DNA from: Acetobacteraceae bacterium
Lineage (GTDB): Bacteria > Pseudomonadota > Alphaproteobacteria > Acetobacterales > Acetobacteraceae
Assembly (NCBI GenBank): GCA_003164135.1
Contig: PLSD01000039.1
Location: 18,252-82,251, forward strand
Length of the DNA stretch: 64,000 bases
Direction of reading: 5' to 3'
Position 1 is the stretch's first letter; every line of letters starts with the position of its first letter. Positions 1-11,818 of this stretch are shown here, piece by piece. Both the position numbers and the translations under genes were made by a program. The notes under the pieces were generated by a model. It worked only from the letters and a program-made list of their open reading frames with translations. It did not search any database and was not told where the DNA came from.

Positions 1-1
1 G

Positions 2-181
2 CGCGACCGGGCGCGGGTGACAGACCAAGCGGCCAAACAAGTGCCACCGTCTGCCCCGGCGCAGACCCCGCCGCAACCGTTAATTCCACCTGCACCACCG
101 CCGCCAATGCCACCGTTGCAGGACACCTTCAATCCGAGCGGCCCGGCCAAGCCTCTGGGAGGCTCAGCCGTTCCGTTCTAG
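2..181 (+). CDS. C-terminal part of a proline-rich protein (truncated by window edge)
   Basis: Open frame from base 2 to TAG at 179-181: RDRARVTDQAAKQVPPSAPAQTPPQPLIPPAPPPPMPPLQDTFNPSGPAKPLGGSAVPF*. Confidence 0.5.
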   Translation, partial: RDRARVTDQAAKQVPPSAPAQTPPQPLIPPAPPPPMPPLQDTFNPSGPAKPLGGSAVPF

Positions 182-187
182 TGCAGC

Positions 188-1615
188 TTAGTCGCCGTAG
201 CCGACCATGCCTTTGATCTCCAGCATATCGTTCAGGCCAAAGTCGACGTATTCGCGCCCGTTGCCGGACTGCTTGTAGCCACCGAAGGGCGAGAACAGAT
301 CCCAGTCCGGGTAGTTGATGTAAACACTGCCCGCCCGCATCTGCCGCGCCACGGCGCGCGCTTTCTCCAGGTCTTTGCTCTGCACGTAAGCCGCTAGGCC
401 ATAGACCGTGTCGTTGGCGATCTCGATCGCCTCTTCCAGCGTGTCATACGGCAGGATGGACAGCACGGGGCCAAAAATTTCCTCGCGCGCGATGGTCATA
501 TTGCGGGTGACGTTGCCGAACACGGTCGGCTTCACGAAATAGCCGCCGCTCAGACCTTCCGGCCGGCCCAGCCCGCCGGCCGCCAGAGTCGCACCTTCAT
601 CGATACCGGCCTTGATCAACCGCTGCACCTTGTCGAACTGCACCTGGCTGACCAGCGGCCCGAGCACCGTACCATCGGCAAAGGCCGGTCCAACAGTCTG
701 CTTGGAGGCTTCGTCCGCGGCAATGGCCAGTGCCTGGTCGTGCAGCGCGCGCGGCACCAGCATACGCGTCGCCGCGTCGCAGGACTGCCCGCTGTTGATG
801 AAGCAGGCGCCAATCCCGCCCCGCACGGCCGCATCCAAATCCACATCGTCCAGCAGAATATTGGCTGACTTGCCGCCCAGCTCCTGCGCCACGCGCTTCA
901 CCGTATCGGCGGCGGCCTTCGCAACCAGAATGCCGGCACGGGTCGAGCCGGTGAAGGACATCATGTCCACATCAGGATGCTCGGCAAGCTTCTGGCCAAC
1001 TGACGGCCCATCGCCGTTCACCATATTGAACACGCCCTTCGGCACGCCGGCCTCGTGCATGATCTCGGCGAAGATGATCGCGTTGATCGGCGCAACCTCG
1101 GAGGGCTTGAGCACCATCGTGTTGCCGCCGGCAATCGCCGGGGCAACTTTCGAGACAATCTGGTTCAGCGGCCAGTTCCACGGGGTAATCAGGCCGACCA
1201 CGCCGATCGGCTCCTTCACCACCAGCGTGGTACCGCGCTTCTCGCTCCATTCGAATTTCGGCAACGCCTCGATCAAAGCCTTGAAATGCGCCTGCCCAGC
1301 GGCGGCCTGCGCGTCCTTGGCAAAGCCGATCGGCGCGCCCATCTCATGCGCGCACGCATCGGCGATATCATTCATCCGGCGCTCATAAATCGCCAAACAG
1401 GTCTTCAGCAGCTCCAGCCGTTCCTTCGGCGTGGTGCGTGCAAACGACGGGAAAGCCGCTTTTGCAGCCGCCACAGCCTTGTTCACATCCGCGACGCTGC
1501 CCCCGGAAATTTCGGTGTAGGGCAGCCCCGTCGAAGGATCGATAACGGTGATGCGATTGGGCACCACCGGGTCAACCCAGGCGCCATCAATATAAAACTT
1601 CAGGTTATTGGACAT
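188..1615 (-). CDS. Aldehyde dehydrogenase family protein
   Basis: MSNNLKFYIDGAW start at 1615; FTGSTRAG, ELGGKSANILLDD, GQSCDAATR catalytic region, EEIFGPVLSI. Confidence 0.93.
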   Translation of the reverse strand: MSNNLKFYIDGAWVDPVVPNRITVIDPSTGLPYTEISGGSVADVNKAVAAAKAAFPSFARTTPKERLELLKTCLAIYERRMNDIADACAHEMGAPIGFAKDAQAAAGQAHFKALIEALPKFEWSEKRGTTLVVKEPIGVVGLITPWNWPLNQIVSKVAPAIAGGNTMVLKPSEVAPINAIIFAEIMHEAGVPKGVFNMVNGDGPSVGQKLAEHPDVDMMSFTGSTRAGILVAKAAADTVKRVAQELGGKSANILLDDVDLDAAVRGGIGACFINSGQSCDAATRMLVPRALHDQALAIAADEASKQTVGPAFADGTVLGPLVSQVQFDKVQRLIKAGIDEGATLAAGGLGRPEGLSGGYFVKPTVFGNVTRNMTIAREEIFGPVLSILPYDTLEEAIEIANDTVYGLAAYVQSKDLEKARAVARQMRAGSVYINYPDWDLFSPFGGYKQSGNGREYVDFGLNDMLEIKGMVGYGD

Positions 1616-1713
1616 TTGCTCTCCTGTGCCACTGCGGTGTGTTAAACATGCCAAACAAAATAGCGGTTCGCGCCTCGCCTGCCATGCCGTGAATCTCGTC
1701 AGGAGTTTAGCAG

Positions 1714-2118
1714 ATGCAGCTCACCGGTGCTTGTCTTTGCAACGCAATCGCCTACGAATTTTCATGCACCGGCAACGAGGTCGCCGACTACTGCCATTGC
1801 CGCCAATGCCAGAAATCCAGCGGCGCCCCCATTCTCCCTTGGGTCCAGGTCCCCCCACAAAACTTCCGCATCACCCGCGGCCACGCCAAACCCTACGCCT
1901 CCTCAACCCACTCCACCCGCTGGTTCTGCCCGGATTGCGGCACGCCACTGTATATGACCGATCACGCCAACCGCTCGGTTGGAATCACGCTCGGCACACT
2001 GGACACTCCGAACGCCGTTCATCCAACCGTTCATGGCTGGGCGTCCGAGCGTTTGACTTGGTTTCAAATCACCGACGACCTGCCCCGGTATCCGCAGGCC
2101 CCGCCGTACGATTTGTAG
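1714..2118 (+). CDS. GFA (glutathione-dependent formaldehyde-activating)-type zinc protein
   Basis: GACLCNAIAYEF, YCHCRQCQKSSGAP, FCPDCGTPL Cys-rich GFA pattern. Confidence 0.85.
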   Translation: MQLTGACLCNAIAYEFSCTGNEVADYCHCRQCQKSSGAPILPWVQVPPQNFRITRGHAKPYASSTHSTRWFCPDCGTPLYMTDHANRSVGITLGTLDTPNAVHPTVHGWASERLTWFQITDDLPRYPQAPPYDL

Positions 2119-2141
2119 GGCGGGGTGACCCGGGCCGGAGA

Positions 2142-3764
2142 CTAAGCCGCCGCGCGGATGGCGGCGGCCTTCACATCTTCGTCCACAAGGTCGGCAAACG
2201 TCGCAAAATTATCGACGAAGCGTTGCACCAGGCCTTTGGCGGCCACGTCATAGGCGGCGCGGTCGGCCCAGGCGGTGCGCGGGTCGAGCACTTCGTCCGG
2301 CACGTTATTCACATGCACGGGGATTTGCAGCCCGAAGAACGGATCGGTGCGGTATTCGACGTTATCCAGCTCCCCGGCCAGGGCGGCGCGCAGCAGGGCG
2401 CGGGTGTGGGTGATGGACATGCGCTTGCCCACGCCGTAAGCGCCGCCGGTCCAGCCGGTATTCACCAGCCAGCAGGAGGCGCCGGTTTTAGCGATGAGCG
2501 CCTGCAGCAGCTTGCCGTACACCTGCGGATGACGGGGCAGGAATGGCGAGCCGAAGCAAGTGGAGAACGTCGCCTGCGGCTCGGAGCCCAGGCCCTTTTC
2601 GGTCCCGGCGACGCGCGCGGTGTATCCGGAGAGGAAGTGGTACATGGCCTGCGCCGGGTTGAGCTTGGAGATCGGCGGCAGCACGCCAAAAGCATCGGCG
2701 GTGAGCATGATGACGTTTTTAGGCGTCCCGCCGCGGCCGGAGAGTTCCACATTGGGGATGAATTCCACCGGGTAGCAGGCGCGGGTGTTTTCCGTATAGG
2801 TCTGGTCGGTCAGGTCCAGGCGCCCGTGCGGATCGGCGACCACGTTCTCCAGCACGGTGCCAAAGCGATGCGCGGCGGCCCAGATTTCCGGCTCGTTCTT
2901 CTGGCTAAGGTCGATGACTTTGGCGTAGCAGCCGCCCTCGAAGTTGAACACGCCCTCCGGGCCCCAGCCGTGCTCGTCATCGCCGATCAGCCGGCGGGTC
3001 GGGTCGGAGGAGAGGGTGGTCTTGCCGGTGCCAGACAGGCCGAAGAAAAGTGCCGAGTCTTCCGCAGGGCCGATATTGGCCGAGCAATGCATCGGCAGCA
3101 TGCTGCGTTCGGGCAGAATCCAGTTCATCACCGTGAAGATGGATTTCTTGATCTCGCCCGCATACTGCGTTCCGGCGATCACGATGGTTTTCTCGGCGAA
3201 CGAGAGCACGATGGCGGAGGAGGAGTTCACGCCATCAATGGCCGGGTCGGCCTCGAAATCCGGGGCATGCAAAATCACGTAGTCGGGCACGAAACCGGGC
3301 AGGTCCTCCGCCGGCGGCCGGATGAACATGTTGCGGGCGAACAGTGCGTGCCAGGCACCTGTGGTAACCATGCGGATGCTGATCCGGTTGGCCGGATCGG
3401 CACCGGCGTACAGGTCCTGCGTGAATAACTCGCGGCCCTGCAAATATGCCTGCACGCGCGACTTCAGGGTCGCGAACTTATCCTCGGGCAGCTTCTGGTT
3501 AACCTTGCCCCACCAGACATTTTCGGTGGTGGAGGGCTCGTCGACGACAAACTTATCCCCAACCGAGCGCCCGGTATGCACGCCGGTACGCACGATGACG
3601 GCACCGTGGGCTGAAAGACGTCCTTCGTTTTTGCGCAAGGAATGGGCCACCAGGGCCGGAGCGGTCAGGTTGGCATGCAGAGCGGCGGCAACGCGCACAC
3701 CCGTACCGGCGAGGGGGACAGCGTCCCGGAGATTGGCGAGGTCGGTCATGTGGGGCACGGTCAA
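2142..3764 (-). CDS. pckA: Phosphoenolpyruvate carboxykinase (ATP)
   Basis: FFGLSGTGKTTLSSDPTRRLIGDDEHGW kinase-1a motif; full-length 540 aa. Confidence 0.97.
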   Translation of the reverse strand: MTVPHMTDLANLRDAVPLAGTGVRVAAALHANLTAPALVAHSLRKNEGRLSAHGAVIVRTGVHTGRSVGDKFVVDEPSTTENVWWGKVNQKLPEDKFATLKSRVQAYLQGRELFTQDLYAGADPANRISIRMVTTGAWHALFARNMFIRPPAEDLPGFVPDYVILHAPDFEADPAIDGVNSSSAIVLSFAEKTIVIAGTQYAGEIKKSIFTVMNWILPERSMLPMHCSANIGPAEDSALFFGLSGTGKTTLSSDPTRRLIGDDEHGWGPEGVFNFEGGCYAKVIDLSQKNEPEIWAAAHRFGTVLENVVADPHGRLDLTDQTYTENTRACYPVEFIPNVELSGRGGTPKNVIMLTADAFGVLPPISKLNPAQAMYHFLSGYTARVAGTEKGLGSEPQATFSTCFGSPFLPRHPQVYGKLLQALIAKTGASCWLVNTGWTGGAYGVGKRMSITHTRALLRAALAGELDNVEYRTDPFFGLQIPVHVNNVPDEVLDPRTAWADRAAYDVAAKGLVQRFVDNFATFADLVDEDVKAAAIRAAA

Positions 3765-3819
3765 ATCTTTCCTCTACGGCTGAAACTCTGACCCTTCATA
3801 AGCAGCCGCTTCCCGCGTA

Positions 3820-4323
3820 TCAACCGGAAGTATTCTCCAGAAGGCGATTAATTTCATGTTGCAATGCAGCGATCTGTAGCCGGGCCGCCGCGGCAAAACC
3901 GCCTACGTAATGCGCATCGCTCACCGCCAGCCGCCAGAGGTGAAAATCCACGAAACCCACGTACTGGCTGGCGTAGGGATGCGCCCGCAAAAACCGCGCC
4001 CGGGCGTTGGCATCCGCATCCGCGTCATCGCTGAGCAGCTCCGCGGTGCCGGAGAGTAGCAGCCGGGGTGCGGTTTGCGGGTTGTCATCCACCGGCGCGC
4101 CGGTCACCAGCAGGGCGCAGGCCGGGTTGGCGCGCAGGTTCCTGGTATGCGCGGCCAGGTCAGAGAGCAGCAAAATCGGCGCCCCGCCGGCATCCAGCGC
4201 CGGTGTCACCAGCGCCGCATGCGGCAAACCGGCGGCGGTTGTGCTCGCCAGCGTGCCACTGCGCGCGGCGGCCAGCAGCGCCGCCGCCTCCCGGTAAAAA
4301 TTACGCTCTTGATTTGCTGCCAT
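3820..4323 (-). CDS. Pyridoxamine 5'-phosphate oxidase-like flavin-binding (HugZ-type) protein
   Basis: LAAARSGTLASTTAAGLPHAALVTPALDAGGAPILLLSDLAAHTRNLRANPACALLV; start MAANQERN at 4323. Confidence 0.75.
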   Translation of the reverse strand: MAANQERNFYREAAALLAAARSGTLASTTAAGLPHAALVTPALDAGGAPILLLSDLAAHTRNLRANPACALLVTGAPVDDNPQTAPRLLLSGTAELLSDDADADANARARFLRAHPYASQYVGFVDFHLWRLAVSDAHYVGGFAAAARLQIAALQHEINRLLENTSG

Positions 4324-4382
4324 AATCCGGTCACTCCCTCGGTGCACTTGACACTTATGTCCGCAAATATGAGTCCCACCCG

Positions 4383-5084
4383 ATGAAATATACAATCGCC
4401 CTTGTCGACGACGACCGGAACATCCTCACCTCAGTCTCCATGACGCTGGAGCAGGAAGGGTTCGACGTGCGGACTTTCACTGATGGAGAGTCGGCATTGC
4501 AGGCGCTCCTCGCCAAACCGGCCGACCTCGCGGTGCTGGACATTAAAATGCCCCGCATGGACGGCATGGAGCTGCTGCAAAAACTGCGCGTGCGTACGGC
4601 GATGCCGGTGATCTTCCTCACCAGCAAGGACGATGAGCTGGACGAGCTGATGGGCCTGCGCCTGGGCGCCGACGATTACATCACCAAGCCGTTCAGCCAG
4701 CGCTTGCTGCTGGAGCGCATCCGCGCCCTGCTACGCCGTAACGAGGCCTCCAAGGCCGAGGGTTCCGGCGCCGCCCCCGCCGCCGTGCTCACGCGCGGCC
4801 ACCTCACGCTGGACGAAACCAAGCACCAGTGCCTCTGGAAGGGGAAGGACATCCAGCTCACCGTGACTGAGTTCCTGCTGGTTAAAGCCCTGGCGCAGCG
4901 CCCCGGCATGGTAAAGTCGCGTGACCAGCTGATTGACGCGGCCTACGGCGAGAATGTATATGTGGACGACCGCACCATCGACAGCCACGTGAAGCGCCTG
5001 CGCAAGAAGTTCCGCAACGAGGACGGCGAGTTCGACCAGATCGAGACGCTCTACGGGATCGGCTACCGCTACAAGGAAGCGTAA
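4383..5084 (+). CDS. chvI: Response regulator, OmpR family, ChvI type
   Basis: Receiver plus winged helix ([16 protein letters not shown]); next to pckA and a ChvG-like kinase. Confidence 0.88.
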   Translation: MKYTIALVDDDRNILTSVSMTLEQEGFDVRTFTDGESALQALLAKPADLAVLDIKMPRMDGMELLQKLRVRTAMPVIFLTSKDDELDELMGLRLGADDYITKPFSQRLLLERIRALLRRNEASKAEGSGAAPAAVLTRGHLTLDETKHQCLWKGKDIQLTVTEFLLVKALAQRPGMVKSRDQLIDAAYGENVYVDDRTIDSHVKRLRKKFRNEDGEFDQIETLYGIGYRYKEA

Positions 5085-5117
5085 TTTGGCCCCCTTCCGG
5101 TCGGGTAGCCCCGCATA

Positions 5118-6752
5118 ATGACGCAAAAAAAGCCCCGCCTGTCGCGTCTGCTGCGCGACATCCTGCTGGTTAACCTGCTCCCCCTGGCGCTGATTTTCGC
5201 CGCGTTGTTTTACCTGGACCAGTACCAGCAAGGCCTGCTCAGCGCCGAGGTCTCCGCTTTGCGCGAACAGGCCCGCATCTACGCCGGCGCGCTGGCGCAA
5301 ACCGCCGTGCAGGAAAACAGCAGCGGCGCCACCATCAACCCGGACCTGGCCGCGCCGCTGCTCTACCAGCTCACCGAGCCAACACCTAACGCGCAGGCGC
5401 TTATCTACGGGCCGGATGGCGAGTTGATCGCCAATTCCCGTGTGCACCCCGGCCCAGGCGGGGTGATTATCACCGAACCGCTGTCCGCGCCGCCGCCGCC
5501 GGGCTTTTTCTCCCGCGTGATCGGCTTCATGTACGATCATTTGTTAGGTTCCGTGGCTGGCCAGAACGATGAATCCGGGCTGGTAGGCTCCGGCGCCGGG
5601 GAAGACCCCGCCACGTTGGGCTGGCAGCCTGACGCGCGCGAGGCCCTGCAACTGACCAGCGCCTCCCCGGACCAGGAGGCCCCGCCCTTCGTGCGCAGGG
5701 AGAAACAGGGTGAGCTTCTCATCACCGTCGCCGAGCCGATCGTTAGCAGCCAGCAGAATGTAGGCACCGTCCTGCTGACTCGCGGTGCTGATGAAGTAGA
5801 CAGCGCCGTGCTGGCGGTGCGGATTTCCATCCTCGGCCTGTTTGCCCTGGCACTTGGCCTCACCGTCATCGTCTCCTTCTACCTAGCCCGCACCATCGCC
5901 AGCCCGATCCTGCGCCTGGCCAACGCCGCCGCGCTGATGCGCGAGGGCCGTGCGCGCACCCAGGCGCTGCCGGAGAGCATTACCGACCGCAACGACGAAA
6001 TCGGCACCCTCGCCCGCGCGCTGGACGGCTCGGCCAAAGCCCTGTGGGCCCGCATGGACGCCATCGAGCAATTCGCCGCCGACGTCAGTCACGAAATCAA
6101 AAACCCGCTCTCCTCCATCCGCTCGGCCATCGAAACCCTGAGCCGCGTCGAGGACCCCACCCGCGCCGCCCGCCTGCTCGCCATCATCACCCAGGACGTT
6201 GCGCGGCTGGACCGCCTGATCACCGATATTTCGGACTCCTCGCGCCTGGATTCCGAACTTTCCCGCAGCAAAATGGAAATCGTCGACATGGCGCGCATCC
6301 TCGCCACGCTGGCCGAAATCCATGACGCGACCCGCAAGGAAAACGGCCCCTACGTGCTGGTCGACGCCCCGGCGGTCGGCCTCTTCGTGCGGGGCGCTGA
6401 AAGCCGGCTGGTGCAGGTGCTGCGCAACCTCATTGGCAACGCCATTTCCTTCAGCCCGGCCAACGGCAAAATCTGGCTCCGCGGCCGCGAAACCGGCGGC
6501 ATCGTCGAATTGTCGGTGGAGGATGAAGGCCCAGGCATTCCCGATGCCAAACTCGACGGCATTTTTGACCGTTTCTATTCCGAGCGCCCGCAGAGCGAGC
6601 AGTTCGGCAGCCATTCCGGCCTCGGCCTCTCCATTTCCCGGCAGATCGTGGAAGCGCACCAGGGCCGCATTTCCGCCGAGAACCGCCGCAACGAGGAAGG
6701 TGCGATTATCGGCGCCCGCTTTGTGATAAGATTGCCAAAAGCCGAAGGGTAA
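5118..6752 (+). CDS. chvG: Sensor histidine kinase, ChvG type
   Basis: TM-periplasmic-TM-HAMP, [24 protein letters not shown]-box, [15 protein letters not shown]-box; follows chvI. Confidence 0.87.
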   Translation: MTQKKPRLSRLLRDILLVNLLPLALIFAALFYLDQYQQGLLSAEVSALREQARIYAGALAQTAVQENSSGATINPDLAAPLLYQLTEPTPNAQALIYGPDGELIANSRVHPGPGGVIITEPLSAPPPPGFFSRVIGFMYDHLLGSVAGQNDESGLVGSGAGEDPATLGWQPDAREALQLTSASPDQEAPPFVRREKQGELLITVAEPIVSSQQNVGTVLLTRGADEVDSAVLAVRISILGLFALALGLTVIVSFYLARTIASPILRLANAAALMREGRARTQALPESITDRNDEIGTLARALDGSAKALWARMDAIEQFAADVSHEIKNPLSSIRSAIETLSRVEDPTRAARLLAIITQDVARLDRLITDISDSSRLDSELSRSKMEIVDMARILATLAEIHDATRKENGPYVLVDAPAVGLFVRGAESRLVQVLRNLIGNAISFSPANGKIWLRGRETGGIVELSVEDEGPGIPDAKLDGIFDRFYSERPQSEQFGSHSGLGLSISRQIVEAHQGRISAENRRNEEGAIIGARFVIRLPKAEG

Positions 6753-6756
6753 GAAA

Positions 6757-7380
6757 ATGGTAACCGTAATCGACCATCCGCTGGTGCAGCACAAGCTGAC
6801 GCTGCTGCGGAAAAAGGAAACCACCACCGGCGATTTCCGCAGGCTATGCCGCGAGATTTCGCTCCTCCTGGGTTACGAGGTATTGCGCGACCTGCCGCTG
6901 GAGCCGATCACCATCGAGACCCCGCTGGAGCAAATGCAAGCGGTGCAGGTCTCCGGCAAAAAACTCTGTTTCATCTCGGTATTACGCGCCGGTGCCGGCA
7001 TCCTCGACGGCATCCTCGACCTCGTCCCCGCCGCCCGCATCGGCCATGTCGGTCTCTACCGCGACCACGACACCCACAAACCGGTAAAATACTATTTTAA
7101 GGTCCCCGAGGACATGGCATCGCGCCTATGCATCGTCGTGGACCCGATGCTGGCAACGGGCCATTCCGCCGCCGCCGCCGTGACCATGTTGAAGGAAGCC
7201 GGCGCCAAAAATATCAAATTCGTCTGCCTGCTGGCCGCCCCCGAGGGTGTGGCCGCATTCGAGGCCGCACACCCGGACGTTCCGGTCTTTGCCGCGGCGG
7301 TGGACCGGGAACTGGACGCCAACGCCTACATCCGGCCGGGTCTGGGCGACGCGGGCGACAGGCTTTTTGGGACGAAGTAG
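6757..7380 (+). CDS. upp: Uracil phosphoribosyltransferase
   Basis: [25 protein letters not shown]-like [27 protein letters not shown] loop. Confidence 0.96.
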   Translation: MVTVIDHPLVQHKLTLLRKKETTTGDFRRLCREISLLLGYEVLRDLPLEPITIETPLEQMQAVQVSGKKLCFISVLRAGAGILDGILDLVPAARIGHVGLYRDHDTHKPVKYYFKVPEDMASRLCIVVDPMLATGHSAAAAVTMLKEAGAKNIKFVCLLAAPEGVAAFEAAHPDVPVFAAAVDRELDANAYIRPGLGDAGDRLFGTK

Positions 7381-7382
7381 GC

Positions 7383-7421
7383 AGTAAGGCCAGAGGGGCG
7401 TTCCCCCCCTCTGGCCTTACT
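7383..7421. terminator. Bidirectional intrinsic terminator-like hairpin between convergent upp and acs
   Basis: AGTAAGGCCAGAGGGG ... CCCCTCTGGCCTTACT, 16-bp perfect stem. Confidence 0.75.
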
Positions 7422-7426
7422 TTCCT

Positions 7427-9361
7427 TTACCCCGCCCGGTTATCCACCAAATCGGTCACCACGCCCGGATCCGCCAGCGTTGACGTATCGCCCAGGCTAT
7501 CCGTCTCATTGGCGGCAATCTTGCGCAAAATCCGGCGCATGATCTTGCCTGAACGGGTTTTCGGCAGGCCCGGCGCCCATTGGATCACATCCGGTGCGGC
7601 AATCGGCCCAATTTCCTTGCGCACCCAACCAACGAGTTCCTTGCGCAATTCTTCGGTCGGCTCCGCATCCGCCACCAGCGTTACGTAAGCGTAAATGCCC
7701 TGGCCCTTAATGTCATGCGGGAAGCCCACCACGGCGGCTTCCGCCACTTTCGGGTGCAACACCAGCGCCGATTCCACTTCCGCCGTCCCCATGCGGTGCC
7801 CAGAAACGTTAATCACGTCATCCACGCGGCCAGTGATCCAGAAATAACCGTCGGCATCGCGGCGCGCGCCGTCACCCGTAAAATACAGGCCTTTGAAGGT
7901 GGAAAAATACGTTTGCACAAAGCGCGCATGGTCACCGAAGACAGTGCGCATCTGCCCCGGCCAGCTATCGGCGATGCACAAATTGCCTTCGGTCGCCCCA
8001 TGCAGCCGGTGGCCTTCGCCATCCACCAGGACGGGGAACACGCCCGGCAGCGGCAGCGTCGCCGAGCCCGGCTTTTGCGCAATCGCGCCGGGCAGGGGGG
8101 AGATGAGAATGCCCCCGGTCTCCGTCTGCCACCAGGTATCGACGATCGGGCAACGGTTGTCGCCGACCACGCGGTAGTACCAGTTCCACGCCTCGGGGTT
8201 GATAGGCTCGCCCACCGAACCCAGAATCCGCAACGATTTACGCGAGGTCTTCTTCACCGGCCCCTCGCCGTCGCGCATCAGCGCGCGGATCGCGGTCGGC
8301 GCGGTGTAGAATATATTCACCTGATGCTTGTCGATGACCTGCCAGAATCGCGAGGTGTCCGGGTAGTTGGGGATACCCTCGAACATCAGCGTGGTGGCGC
8401 CGTTGGCGAGCGGCCCGTACACAATATAAGTGTGCCCGGTGACCCAGCCGACGTCGGCGGTGCACCAGTACACCTCGCCCGGATGGTAATCGAACACGTA
8501 TTCATGCGTGAAGCTCGCCCACACCATGTAGCCGCCGGTGGTATGCAGCACGCCCTTCGGCTTGCCGGTCGAGCCTGAAGTATACAGGATAAATAGCGGA
8601 TCTTCCGCATTCATTTCGGCGGCGGCATGCACCGGTGAGGCAGCGGCGGTCACATCCTCGTACCACATATCCCGCCCGGCCTGCATGTCCACGGCGCCGC
8701 CGGTGGCCTTCACCACGATCACGGTATTTATCGTCGGGCAGCTCTTCAGCGCCTCGTCGGCATTCAGCTTCAGCGCCACCTTGCGCCCGCCGCGCCGGCC
8801 TTCATCGGCGGTAATCAGCGCCACCGAGCCGCAATCCTGAATGCGGTTGGCCAGAGAGTCCGGCGAGAACCCGCCGAACACCACAGAGTGGATCGCGCCG
8901 ATCCGCGCGCAGGCCAGTAGCGCCACCGCTGCTTCCACGATCATGGGCAGATACACGGTAACCACATCGCCTTTTTTCACGCCTTGCGCGGTCAGCGCAT
9001 TGGCCAGCCGGCAGACCTGTTCATGCAATTCGCTGTAGGTGACCTTTTTGGAGGAATTCGGGTCATCACCCTCCCAGATGATTGCCACCTGATCGCCGCG
9101 CTCGGCGAGGTGCCGGTCCAGGCAATTGGCGGAGGCGTTCAGCGTGCCGTCCTCGAACCATTTGATCGAGACATCGCCGGTGAAATTTGTGTTTTTGATC
9201 TTCGTCGGCGACTTGATCCAGTCAATGCGCTTGCATTCCTCGGCCCAGAATTCATCCGGCGCGGCCGCCGCCCGTTCGGTCATGTCGTCATAGCGTGCCC
9301 GTGGCATCAGCGCCGCAGCCGCAATCTCTGGTTTCACCGGCACAATATCCGTATCCGACAT
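7427..9361 (-). CDS. acs: Acetyl-coenzyme A synthetase
   Basis: [61 protein letters not shown]. Confidence 0.96.
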   Translation of the reverse strand: MSDTDIVPVKPEIAAAALMPRARYDDMTERAAAAPDEFWAEECKRIDWIKSPTKIKNTNFTGDVSIKWFEDGTLNASANCLDRHLAERGDQVAIIWEGDDPNSSKKVTYSELHEQVCRLANALTAQGVKKGDVVTVYLPMIVEAAVALLACARIGAIHSVVFGGFSPDSLANRIQDCGSVALITADEGRRGGRKVALKLNADEALKSCPTINTVIVVKATGGAVDMQAGRDMWYEDVTAAASPVHAAAEMNAEDPLFILYTSGSTGKPKGVLHTTGGYMVWASFTHEYVFDYHPGEVYWCTADVGWVTGHTYIVYGPLANGATTLMFEGIPNYPDTSRFWQVIDKHQVNIFYTAPTAIRALMRDGEGPVKKTSRKSLRILGSVGEPINPEAWNWYYRVVGDNRCPIVDTWWQTETGGILISPLPGAIAQKPGSATLPLPGVFPVLVDGEGHRLHGATEGNLCIADSWPGQMRTVFGDHARFVQTYFSTFKGLYFTGDGARRDADGYFWITGRVDDVINVSGHRMGTAEVESALVLHPKVAEAAVVGFPHDIKGQGIYAYVTLVADAEPTEELRKELVGWVRKEIGPIAAPDVIQWAPGLPKTRSGKIMRRILRKIAANETDSLGDTSTLADPGVVTDLVDNRAG

Positions 9362-9685
9362 GTTCGACCCTCCGTAATTTATTGTAGGCTTCCCCTCTTA
9401 TGCCAAGAATCCCTTGCATCCGGAAGTCTGTCCCAAATTTTAGCACTTCACCGGCCAGCTTCATGCAAAAAATCCGGTTCTAAGGGATGCCGCCAGGGCC
9501 GCCCATTAGGAAGTCGTTGACAATACCAAAGGTTTCTGCGCGAGATTTGGTGGCAATCGACTTTGGCTTGACTTGGGAACGCGCACCCGGCGATCGGACG
9601 CATACAAGACTTCCAATCACCCGGTTGTCCCTCAATCCGCGCGGCAGGCGCGCGGCGGGCCAATGTTAAGGAGCGACGACTAGTT

Positions 9686-9889
9686 ATGGCTACCGGCACT
9701 GTTAAGTGGTTCAACACCACCAAAGGATATGGGTTTATTGTTCCCCAGGATGGCGGCAAGGACGTGTTCGTCCACATTACCGCCGTACAATCCGCGGGTC
9801 TGCGTGGCTTGAACGAGGGCCAGAAGGTCACATTCGACATCGCAATGGAACGTGGCAAAGCCGCCGCGATCAATCTTAAAGCCGTCTGA
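9686..9889 (+). CDS. Cold-shock domain protein
   Basis: [38 protein letters not shown]1/RNP2 motifs. Confidence 0.96.
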   Translation: MATGTVKWFNTTKGYGFIVPQDGGKDVFVHITAVQSAGLRGLNEGQKVTFDIAMERGKAAAINLKAV

Positions 9890-9937
9890 GACACCCTGCC
9901 GGCAGTTCGCGGGCCAAAACCGGTCTTTCGCACTTTT

Positions 9938-9966
9938 AACGGGGCTCAACGGCCCCGTTGTTTTTG
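9938..9966 (+). terminator. Rho-independent terminator after the cold-shock gene
   Basis: AACGGGGC-TCAACG-GCCCCGTT followed by GTTTTTG. Confidence 0.8.
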
Positions 9967-10114
9967 TTGCAGCCAGTTTGTTGCAATCAGGTGAAAACAT
10001 CGCTACCCCGGCACGTACCTCAGGTTAAGACCCAACGGGCGTCCTGATGGCTGAGTCCGGCTGTATCCATGCGGAATATTTGGCGGCCTCAGCGGATTAA
10101 TTGAGGGGGAAGAC

Positions 10115-11767
10115 ATGGACGGTTTGAGTACGCCGCAACCGGTCCCGGCTTTCGAGCCGTCGAGCGAGCCTGCGTTTGCCATGCTCGACGATGCGGTAGG
10201 CCAGTTCGGCCCGCGCCCGGCCATAGATTTCCTTGGCCGCCACTGGACTTATGAACAACTCGGCGCGTTGACCAATCGTGCCGCCGCCGGCATGCAGAAG
10301 CTGGGCGTCCGCCAGGGGGTAAATGTTGGGCTTTGCCTGCCCAACTGCCCGTATTCCATCATCATGTACTACGCCATCCTCAAGGCCGGCGGCACGGTGG
10401 TGAACTTCAACCCGCTCTACACGCTGGCGGAAATCGAGTCGCAGGCGCGCGAGACCGATGTCAGCATCATGGTTTCGCTGGACGTCGCCCTGATCCAGGA
10501 TAAAATCGGCAAACTCGCCGCCAGCGGCGTGTTCAAGCGGGTTGTCATCTGCCGCATGGCCGCAGTCCTCACCCCGCTCAAGTCCCTCGCCTTCAGGCTG
10601 TTCAAGCGCAAAGAGTTGGGGCAGGTTCCCGATCACGCCCCTTATGTAACGTTCGAGCGCCTGATCTCCGGCCCGGCACTACCCGCCCCGGTCGCGATCG
10701 ACCCCACCCGGCACATCGCGGTACTGCAATTCACGGGGGGCACCACCGGCACGCCCAAGGCCGCCCAGCTCACTCATGCCAATATCAGTGTCAATGTCAG
10801 GCAGGTACTGGTGGCCTTGCCCGAAACCATCCCCGGCGAGGAACGGATGCTGGCGATCCTGCCGTTCTTCCACGTCTTCGCGATGACCGCCGCGATGAAT
10901 CTCGCATTGAGCATCGGCGCCGAGATTATCCTGCTGCCCCGGCTCGACCTGAAACTGCTGATGCGCACCATCTACCACCGCCGCCCGACCATTCTGCCCG
11001 GCGTGCCCACGCTGTTCACCGCCATCAGCAACGCTGCCGAGGCTTCGGGCAAAACCGATCTGCGCTTCATCAAATTTTGCGTCTCCGGCGGTGCCCCGCT
11101 CTCGGCCGAAGTGCTCGACCGGTTCGAGCGCATTTCAAATTGTCATATCCTAGAGGGCTACGGTCTTTCGGAAACCTCGCCGGTACTCACCCTCAACGTG
11201 CCGAGTGCGACCAAACGCGGCAGTGTCGGCCGCGCGCTGCCAGGCACCACAATCGAAATCCGCGATCCCGAAAACCCACCCATCCTGATGCCCCAGGGCG
11301 CGCGGGGCGAAATCTGCGCCCGTGGGCCGCAAGTGATGCAGGGCTATTACCACCAGCGGGAAGCGGCGCAGGTCTTTGTCGAAGGCGCGTTCCGCACGGG
11401 GGATATCGGTTATCTCGACGAGGAGGGCTATCTCTTCATTGTCGACCGCATCAAGGACATCATCATCTGCGGCGGCTACAACGTGTATCCGCGCACCATC
11501 GAGGAAGCCGCCTACCAGCATCCCGCCGTGCAGGACGCCATCGCCATCGGCGTGCCGGACCAGTACCGGGGGCAGGCGCCTAAGCTCTTTGTCACCCTGC
11601 GCGCCGGCCAGCAGGCCACCGGCCCGGAAATTCTTGAGTTTCTGAAAGAACGCCTGAACAAGATCGAAATGCCCCGCGCCGTGGAAGTGCGCGAGACCTT
11701 GCCGAAAACCATGGTCGGCAAACTCTCCAAAAAAGAACTGGTGGCAGAGGAAGCCAAACTAGGCTGA
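10115..11767 (+). CDS. Long-chain fatty acid--CoA ligase (FadD-like AMP-binding enzyme)
   Basis: LQFTGGTTGTPKAAQLTH P-loop, EGYGLSETSP, VDRIKDIIICGGYNVYPR, KTMVGKLSKKEL. Confidence 0.9.
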   Translation: MDGLSTPQPVPAFEPSSEPAFAMLDDAVGQFGPRPAIDFLGRHWTYEQLGALTNRAAAGMQKLGVRQGVNVGLCLPNCPYSIIMYYAILKAGGTVVNFNPLYTLAEIESQARETDVSIMVSLDVALIQDKIGKLAASGVFKRVVICRMAAVLTPLKSLAFRLFKRKELGQVPDHAPYVTFERLISGPALPAPVAIDPTRHIAVLQFTGGTTGTPKAAQLTHANISVNVRQVLVALPETIPGEERMLAILPFFHVFAMTAAMNLALSIGAEIILLPRLDLKLLMRTIYHRRPTILPGVPTLFTAISNAAEASGKTDLRFIKFCVSGGAPLSAEVLDRFERISNCHILEGYGLSETSPVLTLNVPSATKRGSVGRALPGTTIEIRDPENPPILMPQGARGEICARGPQVMQGYYHQREAAQVFVEGAFRTGDIGYLDEEGYLFIVDRIKDIIICGGYNVYPRTIEEAAYQHPAVQDAIAIGVPDQYRGQAPKLFVTLRAGQQATGPEILEFLKERLNKIEMPRAVEVRETLPKTMVGKLSKKELVAEEAKLG

Positions 11768-11818
11768 ATTCGCAAAGCCCTTCCGCTCGCGTTAAAAACT
11801 TGCCACATTCCCTCCATC

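Noticed and set aside
1608-3428. 606-aa plus-strand ORF
   Set aside because: Antisense to pckA over most of its length; Arg/Gly/His-rich shadow of a high-GC reverse frame with no family signature.
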